In this document: in pieces, positions 24,235 through 29,805 of the stretch
How positions within the stretch are numbered: the stretch's first letter is position 1
Layout of the letters: the number at the start of each line of letters is the position of its first letter
DNA from: a virus
DNA: 29,805 nucleotides
IMG/VR virus record: IMGVR_UViG_3300050119_000013
Span: 1-29,805 of that record
Reading direction: 5' to 3' (one strand)
Made by a program: the position numbers and the translations under genes
The notes under the pieces: model-generated
Seen by the model: the letters and a program-made list of their open reading frames with translations, nothing else
Told to the model about the DNA's origin: nothing
The model's database searches: none

Positions 24235-25857
24235 ATGAACCCGGACACGCGCGTCGCCATCTGTTGCTATCAAGGGGACGCGCATCAGGTCCTCGAACTG
24301 ATGCCGTTCTACCAGCACCACGAATGTCCTATCACGATCCTCTCGCCCGAAGACAGCCCCGTGCTCCTACCCGCGCCGCTCGACTGCCGCATGGGCGGCA
24401 AGCGCTGCTACATCGGCTGGGATGGTATTGAGCGCATGAAGGCGCACTTGCGCATCCTGATCAACGAGACCTCGGAAAACTTTTTCCTCATCAACGACGC
24501 CGACAGCTTTTGCATCACACCCGAACTTCCGGCCTACCTCTATGCCGAGCCGGACGTTCTGTGGACAAGCGTCTTCCCTAACGACATCCCAGAACAACAG
24601 CCGGGCTTTGCCGAGGGCATGCCGCACGTTGCCTTCCACCCGCCGTGGTTCTTGTCTCGCGGTGTGATCGAGAAGCTGCTCGCGGTCGGCGACGACGTGC
24701 AGCCTAACGAGTTTCTCCCCTTCATCGACTACTGGATGCTTGAGGCTGCGGTCAAGGCGGGCATCACGTGGAAGTCGTTCGAGCAGTCCATGAGCTTGCC
24801 GACCAACTCCGACCCAGCCTGCGCCCAACGTGCGCTGGAGATGGCTTCACAAGGGGCCAAGTTTTATCACTCGGTAAAGACCGGCGCGTTCGCCGGTAGG
24901 CTGCTCAACGCCTACACCAGCCTCGGCCGTAACTGGGAGACGGTTGTCTCCGTGCACTGCTACGATGGCGACCGCCACCAAGTCGAAGGAAATCTTCCCG
25001 CCTATGTGCACCATCAGGGGAGCAAGGTAGTAGTTATTTCGCCTACCAACAGCACAGTCGTCATCCCCGGCGTCGACAACATCCATGCGGGCCACGTCGG
25101 ATATATCGGACAGGTCTCGCTTGACCGGCAACTGGCGCAGATGCAGGCGCTGTTGACGAGCTACCCTGATCACAAGTTCTTTCTGCTCAACGATGCTGAT
25201 AGCGTCGTGCTCGACCCCATGATCCCCACGTACCTGTATGAGGAAGATGTCGTCTGGTCGAACACGGTCGTCGATGGCGTTCCGAACCGCGAGCCCTTCC
25301 CTCATGGCTGGCCTACTCTCGCATTTCAACCGCCGTATTTCGTCTCCCGGCGCACGCTGGAAAAGCTCGTCGAAGCTGGGCTAAGCGGCAACCCTCTTGT
25401 GAAGGCTACCGGCTCGCGACCCTTCATCGACTTCTACATGCTGCAACTGACGATGGTGGCAGGCCTGCCATGGAAGAGGATGAAGGACGCGCTAAGCTGG
25501 CCGATCTCCATCAACCAACAGACACACCCAAACCCGAGCCCGCAACAGATCGAGATGTACGATCACGGGTATCGGCTCGCGGTCGACGCTGTTCGCAACG
25601 AGGGCGGCACCATCGTCCACTCTGTCAAGGACGGAGAAACCACTGCGGAGCTTCTCGACTTGCGGCGGCAGTTCAAAGAGGATCACCCGGGCTGGACCCC
25701 AAACGATAGGAGGGCCCCCGTCGTCGGCAACCCTGCGCTCCGTCGAAACCACCGCCACCCAGCGACGCAAGCCGGAGCTAACATAGACGCGGCCAGACGA
25801 CAACGCGCGATACTGGTGCAGCAACAACGTGCGCGCTTTACAGGAAACAAGGCCTGA
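24235..25857 (+). CDS. Tandem-duplicated putative GT-A glycosyltransferase
   Basis: 540 residues, starting 3 bases after the dehydratase. Two copies of one domain lie in tandem, about 5-228 and 235-480. Matching landmarks are: the opening strands TRVAICCYQGDAHQV and TVVSVHCYDGDRHQV; NFFLINDADS (D88, D90) and KFFLLNDADS (D320, D322); PAYLYAEPDVLW and PTYLYEEDVVW; PFIDYWML (162-169) and PFIDFYML (396-403); FYHSVKTG and IVHSVKDG. The paired acidic residues within NDADS fit a DxD metal/nucleotide-sugar motif of GT-A enzymes. The last 60 residues are basic and disordered. A role in glycan transfer or polymerisation is inferred from the motif and neighbours. Confidence 0.7.
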   Translation: MNPDTRVAICCYQGDAHQVLELMPFYQHHECPITILSPEDSPVLLPAPLDCRMGGKRCYIGWDGIERMKAHLRILINETSENFFLINDADSFCITPELPAYLYAEPDVLWTSVFPNDIPEQQPGFAEGMPHVAFHPPWFLSRGVIEKLLAVGDDVQPNEFLPFIDYWMLEAAVKAGITWKSFEQSMSLPTNSDPACAQRALEMASQGAKFYHSVKTGAFAGRLLNAYTSLGRNWETVVSVHCYDGDRHQVEGNLPAYVHHQGSKVVVISPTNSTVVIPGVDNIHAGHVGYIGQVSLDRQLAQMQALLTSYPDHKFFLLNDADSVVLDPMIPTYLYEEDVVWSNTVVDGVPNREPFPHGWPTLAFQPPYFVSRRTLEKLVEAGLSGNPLVKATGSRPFIDFYMLQLTMVAGLPWKRMKDALSWPISINQQTHPNPSPQQIEMYDHGYRLAVDAVRNEGGTIVHSVKDGETTAELLDLRRQFKEDHPGWTPNDRRAPVVGNPALRRNHRHPATQAGANIDAARRQRAILVQQQRARFTGNKA

Positions 25858-25863
25858 CATCAC

Positions 25864-26751
25864 ATGCTTGATTTGTCCCGCGTCACCCTCCTCTTCGTTG
25901 AGACCCGCGCCCACGAAATCACGAACCGCGTCATAAAAGACTGCCTGAGCAAGGCGGTCTTCGGTGAAGTGCTGATCTTCACCGACAAGCCGGATGAGTT
26001 CGGCGATCTCTGTGCGCGCGTCGTGCCGTGCCGAGACTTCCCCAACAAGAAAGAAGCGGGCGCGTTCTACTACTCGCACGCCATGGAGCTTGTCGAGACG
26101 GACTTCGCTTTCATGCTCGAATGGGACGCGGGCATCTATGACACATCGAAGTGGCGGCCGGAGTTCTTCGACTACGACTACATCGGCGCACCGTGGAAAG
26201 TCCGACCCGGCGATCTTCACGACGTAGGCAACGGCGGCTTCACCCTGATGTCCAAGCGGCTCGGCCACCGGCTCTGCAATGACCGCCGCATCACGCCGGT
26301 CTACACCGACATGGATGTCTGCCGGTTCGCGCGGACGCGACTGGAGAACAGCGACACGGGCTTCAAGTGGGCACCGACCGATCTCGCTGGCAAATTCTCA
26401 TGGGAGCTTCTGCCGCGAGACCCTGAGCATTTTGGTTTCCATGGCGCGTTCAACTGGCCGGACACACTGTCCAAAGAAGAACTGATCATCCGGGCCAAGC
26501 TCATGCTCAAGAGCGAGTACCTCACGCTCAAGCTCCGGGATGTCTATAGGACCGCGCCGTGGATCATTGGCGAGTTCACACCAGAAGAGCTAGAGCGGTT
26601 CTCCGAGATAGTGCCCGTGGGACACTTGCTCAAGCCTCGCATCCCCGGTATGATGTCCTCGCAACAGCGCGCGGCGATGCAGTTGATGCAGGCGCAGCGC
26701 CGAGGCTTCGTCGCTCGCACTCATCCCACAACACAAGGACAGAAAGCATGA
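25864..26751 (+). CDS. DUF5672-like putative glycosyltransferase
   Basis: 295 residues. The key pattern is FMLEWDAGIYDTSKW, then FFDYDYIGAPWK, then VGNGGFTLMSKRLG, then DMDVCRFARTRLE, and FGFHGAFNWPDTL: the layout of DUF5672 proteins, a group related to glycosyltransferases of surface polysaccharides. The Glu-Trp-Asp motif at the end of strand 4 could take the place of DxD. Residues 255-295 form a helical basic tail. It is coupled by ATGA to the reductase that follows, so it probably works with the GDP-sugar made by its neighbours. Confidence 0.8.
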   Translation: MLDLSRVTLLFVETRAHEITNRVIKDCLSKAVFGEVLIFTDKPDEFGDLCARVVPCRDFPNKKEAGAFYYSHAMELVETDFAFMLEWDAGIYDTSKWRPEFFDYDYIGAPWKVRPGDLHDVGNGGFTLMSKRLGHRLCNDRRITPVYTDMDVCRFARTRLENSDTGFKWAPTDLAGKFSWELLPRDPEHFGFHGAFNWPDTLSKEELIIRAKLMLKSEYLTLKLRDVYRTAPWIIGEFTPEELERFSEIVPVGHLLKPRIPGMMSSQQRAAMQLMQAQRRGFVARTHPTTQGQKA

Positions 26752-27713
26752 ACAAGAACAGCCGTATTCTCGTTACCGGCGCGGCCGGGCTCGCCGGGTC
26801 CGCCGTCATCGCGCAACTCAAACGGCGCGGGTTCACTGACTTCATTGGCGTCGCTCGCGCCGCGTGCGATCTCCGTGATACCCGAGCAACTGCAGACGCG
26901 TTCTCCGACATTCGGCCCGAGTATGTCTTTCACGCCGCCGCGACCGTCTATGGCTTGCAGGGCAATATCGATAATCAGGCCAAGGCGATCTATGACAACA
27001 CGCTGATCAACACCAGCGTGATCGATGCCTCGCGACGAGTGGGCGTCAAGAAGCTCGTCGCCATGGGCACGAACGCCGTTTACCCGTGGCCCGCCGTGCT
27101 GCCCTATCGCGAGGAAACCATCTTCGACGGTCGGCCGCATGAAGGCGAGGCCGCCTACGGACAGGCGAAGCGTCACATGCTCGCGATGCTCGAAGCCTAT
27201 CACGCGAACTACGGGCTCGACTACACCTACCTCGTCAGCGGCAACCTGTACGGTCCGCGCGACCGCTTCAACCCGGTCTCCGGCCACGTGCTGCCGTCCC
27301 TGATCGCGAAGTTCTACGAGGCCGCGCAGACGCAAGACGACGTCGTCAGCATCTGGGGCGATGGCTCGGCACGCCGTGACTTCCTGTATAGCGAAGACCT
27401 CGCCGATCTTGTTCTGCTCTTCATGCGGAACGCCGACATCCAGTGTGACAATTTCACCGGAGCGATCAATATCGGCAGTGGCACCACGCACAGCATCGCG
27501 GAGGTCGCGAAGATGTTGACAAGTATCAGCGGCCTGTCTCAGGACCGGGTTGTCTTCGATACCTCCAAACCGACTGGACGGCCGACCTGTTTCAGCGATC
27601 TGTCTCGGCTTGACAGTCTGGGCTGGACCTTCAGCACGCCGCTGCATCTCGGCTTGTCGAACACCTACAACTGGTACGAGGCTCAGCAAACTCTCACTAA
27701 GCCCCAGAGCTAA
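26748..27713 (+). CDS. GDP-fucose-synthase-family reductase with catalytic Cys replaced
   Basis: 321 residues from ATG 26748, overlapping the previous TGA. An SDR enzyme acting on GDP-4-keto-6-deoxymannose made by the dehydratase. The cofactor motif GAAGLAG is at 11-17, and Y137 and K141 form the YxxxK pair. Alignment with E. coli Fcl/WcaG (from memory) is clear across NLYGP.D.F, HVLPSL, VVFDTSKP.G and the RL..LGW ending. In E. coli the motif is GSSCIYP with Ser107 and Cys109; here it is GTNAVYP (T108, N109, A110). His179 is kept as H180. Because Cys109 is the epimerisation base in E. coli, this enzyme may reduce without, or with altered, 3,5-epimerisation, giving a sugar other than GDP-L-fucose. 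Confidence 0.9.
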   Translation: MNKNSRILVTGAAGLAGSAVIAQLKRRGFTDFIGVARAACDLRDTRATADAFSDIRPEYVFHAAATVYGLQGNIDNQAKAIYDNTLINTSVIDASRRVGVKKLVAMGTNAVYPWPAVLPYREETIFDGRPHEGEAAYGQAKRHMLAMLEAYHANYGLDYTYLVSGNLYGPRDRFNPVSGHVLPSLIAKFYEAAQTQDDVVSIWGDGSARRDFLYSEDLADLVLLFMRNADIQCDNFTGAINIGSGTTHSIAEVAKMLTSISGLSQDRVVFDTSKPTGRPTCFSDLSRLDSLGWTFSTPLHLGLSNTYNWYEAQQTLTKPQS

Positions 27714-27715
27714 AA

Positions 27716-27771
27716 GTCAGCCCGGGCTCCCCCGGAACCGGGTTGACCGGGAACATGGTTAATGCTACAAG
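27716..27771 (+). promoter_or_regulatory. Candidate sigma-70 promoter for the lysis region, with overlapping hairpin
   Basis: TTGACC (27743-27748), 17 bases, then TACAAG (27766-27771): five of six and four of six matches to the consensus. A 10-bp hairpin with one wobble (27716-27725 with 27738-27747) covers most of the -35 box but has no T-run, so it could end the glycan transcript or mask the promoter in readthrough RNA. The predicted RNA start is near 27778, upstream of the next gene. Confidence 0.4.
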
Positions 27772-27809
27772 CACATGGAACTCATCCCCGCGCTCGAAAG
27801 GCTTTGCCC

Positions 27810-28157
27810 ATGTTCACCGATCCAACTCTTCCGGTTGACCTCCTCGTCAACGTCGCTGTCGCCATCGTTGCAGGCGGCCTTTGTCTCAGCCCGCTCGGCA
27901 CCAAGCTGAAGGACCTCTTCAAGGGCGTTCCGTCCGACCTCCGCACCGCGCTCAACAACGTCGAGACCGACGCGACCGCGAAGTTCAAGGCGGCGACCGC
28001 GCCCGTCCCCGTGAAGCTGCCTGCCTCTCCGGCCGCTGCCGCTGTTGCTGCCGCCGCTGCTGCGGTCGCCGCTCCCGCTGCGCCTGCGCCCGCTGCGACC
28101 GTCATCCTGCAGCCCGCGCCCGCGCCGCTCACTCCGCTGACCCCGCCCGTCGCCTAA
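27810..28157 (+). CDS. Small single-span membrane protein with Ala/Pro tail
   Basis: 115 residues from ATG 27810 with GAAAGG upstream. Residues 10-26 (LLVNVAVAIVAGGLCLS) form one hydrophobic segment, followed by a charged amphipathic helix (TKLKDLFKGVPSDLRTALNN) and a long Ala/Pro-rich extended tail. There are no recognised domains. It is the first gene of the region that holds the endolysin, so a holin-like or spanin-like accessory function is possible but not shown. Confidence 0.65.
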   Translation: MFTDPTLPVDLLVNVAVAIVAGGLCLSPLGTKLKDLFKGVPSDLRTALNNVETDATAKFKAATAPVPVKLPASPAAAAVAAAAAAVAAPAAPAPAATVILQPAPAPLTPLTPPVA

Positions 28158-28173
28158 ACCGACCTGTCACCGT

Positions 28174-28199
28174 TCGGCGACATCTCACGATGTCGCCGA
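28174..28199 (+). terminator. Strong hairpin before the endolysin gene
   Basis: An 11-bp perfect stem (TCGGCGACATC at 28174-28184 with 28189-28199) closes a 4-base loop. There is no clear T-run. It lies 27 bases before the lysin ATG and 17 bases after the previous stop, so it may stabilise RNA or lower lysin expression. Confidence 0.5.
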
Positions 28200-28226
28200 G
28201 CGCTTACTCTGTCCCCGGAGCGCGCC

Positions 28227-29066
28227 ATGTCCATTCTCACTTACATCCCGTTCGTCGACCGCATGATCGACAAATAAGAGGGCGGTTTCGGTTGGAATAA
28301 GTTGGACCCGGGTGGCCCGACGAAATACGGCATCACGTGCTATGACCTCGCGGCCCACATGGGCCAGAAGATGGACAGCATGACGCGCTGGGCTCCCATC
28401 GTTCAAGCGATGACCCGTGCGACTGCGGAAGCCATTTACAAAACCAAATACGCGGCTGCAATCCGCTATGACGATCTCCCGGCGGGCGTCGATTGCACCA
28501 TGATGGATTACGGCGTCAACTCCGGCACGTCCCGCGCGGTGCGCTCGGCTCGCGCGATCCTGAAGATGCCCGGCAGCGGCGTGATGGATCAGGCCCTGCT
28601 CGACGCGATCAAGAAATGCGATCCCTCGGTGTTCATCACCGCGATGTGCGCCGAGCGGCTGCACTTCATGAAGCAAATCCGCACGTGGTCGACGTTCGGC
28701 GGCGGCTGGACCGCGCGCGTCAACGACCTCAAGGCCTATGCCCTGCATCTGGCGAAGGGCGGCACTCCCGCTGCGGCCCCGGCTGCGACCGATCTCTCCC
28801 ACACCGTGCAGCCCAAGGCAATCCACGTTGGCAAGACCGCGCCGGGCAAGACCACTGGCGGCGCGGTTGCGACCGGCAGCGCTGCCGCCGCTGCGGGCTT
28901 CGACTGGTACTACGTCGTCGCCGCCGTCGTGGCCTGCATCATCGTGGGCGTTGGCTACGAGGCCTACTCGGCGAACAAGGCTGGCAACGCCAACCTCGCC
29001 GTCGCTTTCCCGCCCGGCACTGTGCTGCCGACCATTCCGGTAGCGCCGCTCGTCAAGACGGCATAA
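28227..29066 (+). pseudogene. GH108 endolysin with in-frame TAA before the catalytic Glu
   Basis: ATG 28227 has GGAG at 28217-28220. After 16 codons (MSILTYIPFVDRMIDK) TAA 28275-28277 interrupts the frame, which then continues at GAG 28278 as EGGFGWNKLDPGGPTKYGIT: the GH108 catalytic motif, where the Glu is the active-site acid. The frame continues open to TAA 29064-29066, with the second GH108 motif MMDYGVNSGTSRAVRSARAI, a peptidoglycan-binding-like part and a C-terminal membrane segment (YYVVAAVVACIIVGVGY). Without suppression only a TTG at 28302 is available, which would omit the Glu. It would otherwise cut peptidoglycan at lysis. It may be a true nonsense mutation, readthrough or a sequencing error. 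Confidence 0.8.
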
Positions 29067-29078
29067 GGACCAACGATC

Positions 29079-29429
29079 ATGTGGCAGACCGTCAAGACCA
29101 ACGCCCTCGTCTTCCACCGTTCATTCCACAAGTCCGCCGTCATTTGGTTTGGGCGCATTCAGGTTTTGCTCGGCGCAGCTTGGTTCGCCTTGACGGCGGT
29201 CGACCTCGCGCCGCTGATCGGCAACCCGAAGTACGTCACGGCGTGGCTCGTCTTCTCCGGGCTCGTCACTGAGTACGCGCGCCGGTCCAACACCGAAGAG
29301 AATGAGGACGGTCGGCTGGTGCCCAAGCGCGACAACCAGACGATCACCGTCAACGTCAACTCCGCCTCCCCGGCGGCTGCACCGGCCCCGGCGTCTCCGC
29401 TGGGCCCGTCTTCCGACCTGACCAAGTAA
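29079..29429 (+). CDS. Holin-like two-span membrane protein
   Basis: 116 residues; ATG 29079 is 12 bases after the lysin stop with AAGGA upstream. Two hydrophobic segments (about 28-45, VLLGAAWFALTAVDLAPL, and 51-64, KYVTAWLVFSGLVTEY) are followed by a charged and Ala/Pro/Ser-rich soluble tail. A small membrane protein beside the endolysin is typical of holins or their partners. The N-terminal FHRSFHKSAVIWFGRIQ helix is familiar from phage proteins annotated as holin-like. It is not confirmed by any diagnostic motif. Confidence 0.65.
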   Translation: MWQTVKTNALVFHRSFHKSAVIWFGRIQVLLGAAWFALTAVDLAPLIGNPKYVTAWLVFSGLVTEYARRSNTEENEDGRLVPKRDNQTITVNVNSASPAAAPAPASPLGPSSDLTK

Positions 29430-29441
29430 GGACGTCCCCCA

Positions 29442-29805
29442 ATGCTCGCCCTCCTCACGGCCATCCCCTCGCTGATCGGCGGACTGTTCGGCACCGTCAA
29501 CTCCATCACCGCAGCCATCTCCAACGAGAAGCTCGCCGCGATCACCGCGACCACGCAGCGCGACCAGATCGCCGCCAACGAGCGTGTGTCGCAGTTGCAG
29601 GCGCAGCGCGACCTGATGATCGCCGAAGCTGGAACCGGGTCTCGAATAAATATGATCATGCGAGCCTGCTTCGCTTTTGTGGTGCTGTGCGTTGTCGCTA
29701 AGCTTTATCTCTGGGACAAGGTCATTGGCTCATTCGTCGGCTGCTCGCAAGCGGCGGCGGGAACGTGTGGCATGTTCACAACCGATCCGTTCGACGACAA
29801 CGCGT
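29442..29805 (+). CDS. Holin-superfamily-like membrane protein (partial, runs off the window)
   Basis: ATG 29442 to the window edge gives 121 codons without a stop. Layout: an N-terminal hydrophobic/amphipathic helix (LLTAIPSLIGGLFGTVNSIT), a polar coiled coil (TATTQRDQIAANERVSQLQA), then RINMIMRACFAFVVLCVVAK and LYLWDKVIGSFVGC. The order helix, charged coil, EAGSRIN-like junction, membrane segment and WDKV motif matches 3TM holin-like phage proteins. It likely oligomerises in the inner membrane at lysis. The C-terminus is missing. Confidence 0.6.
   Translation, partial: MLALLTAIPSLIGGLFGTVNSITAAISNEKLAAITATTQRDQIAANERVSQLQAQRDLMIAEAGTGSRINMIMRACFAFVVLCVVAKLYLWDKVIGSFVGCSQAAAGTCGMFTTDPFDDNA

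Noticed and set aside
28275-28277. TAA reassigned to an amino acid in this phage
   Set aside because: Other genes, including the capsid (TAA 5509-5511), clearly end with TAA at the expected place.
1-29805. CRISPR arrays, insertion sequences or rRNA
   Set aside because: No regularly spaced direct repeats, transposase genes or rRNA-like sequence could be found by reading the window.

Overview
The window is a contiguous piece of a tailed-phage (or prophage) genome. Every credible gene lies on the + strand. Genes are tightly packed, with many ATGA, TAATG or GTGA stop/start overlaps, and their order is the usual head, connector, tail, fibre, lysis order. The DNA is GC-rich with C/G-biased third positions, and several proteins (DUF6651-like scaffold, SPRY/STEATD-repeat fibre, DUF5672-like transferase, GH108 lysin) resemble those of phages of Alphaproteobacteria, especially Hyphomicrobiales. 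A single major tail protein, a tape measure of 778 residues and the absence of a sheath gene point to siphovirus morphology. No terminase, integrase, repressor or replication gene is inside the window, so lifestyle cannot be judged.

Layout. 1-3194: end of a probable portal gene, then small or unknown head-associated proteins, two of which share an N-terminal motif. 3207-5835: scaffold, a 29-residue micro-ORF, major capsid protein and a small head protein, separated by strong hairpin terminators. 5969-8458: neck and connector proteins. 8473-13458: tail tube, tail assembly chaperone with a predicted -1 frameshift (CCCTTTC), tape measure and distal tail proteins. 13458-21204: baseplate/hub, a protein with a triplicated module, a carbohydrate-binding fibre, a SPRY fibre with degenerate repeats and a small structural protein. 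21206-21341: two hairpins and a tRNA-Asn(GTT). 21281/21356-27713: a seven-gene glycan cassette. 27716-29805: a promoter-like site and the lysis region (small membrane protein, GH108 endolysin interrupted by an in-frame TAA, holin-like proteins; the last runs off the window).

The most unusual part is the glycan cassette between the tail genes and the lysis genes. It encodes a GDP-mannose 4,6-dehydratase, a GDP-fucose-synthase homologue whose epimerisation cysteine is replaced by alanine, a GT9-like protein, a MptE/DUF115-like Rossmann protein, a transferase-like protein made of two tandem copies of one domain with an NDADS motif in each, a DUF5672-like transferase and a small membrane protein. 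Together they could make and transfer a GDP-activated 6-deoxyhexose, perhaps not L-fucose, onto host surface polysaccharide or the virion. Also notable are the endolysin nonsense codon directly before the catalytic Glu, a tRNA that overlaps the likely start of the first glycan gene, and a 10-base motif repeated in three gene junctions.
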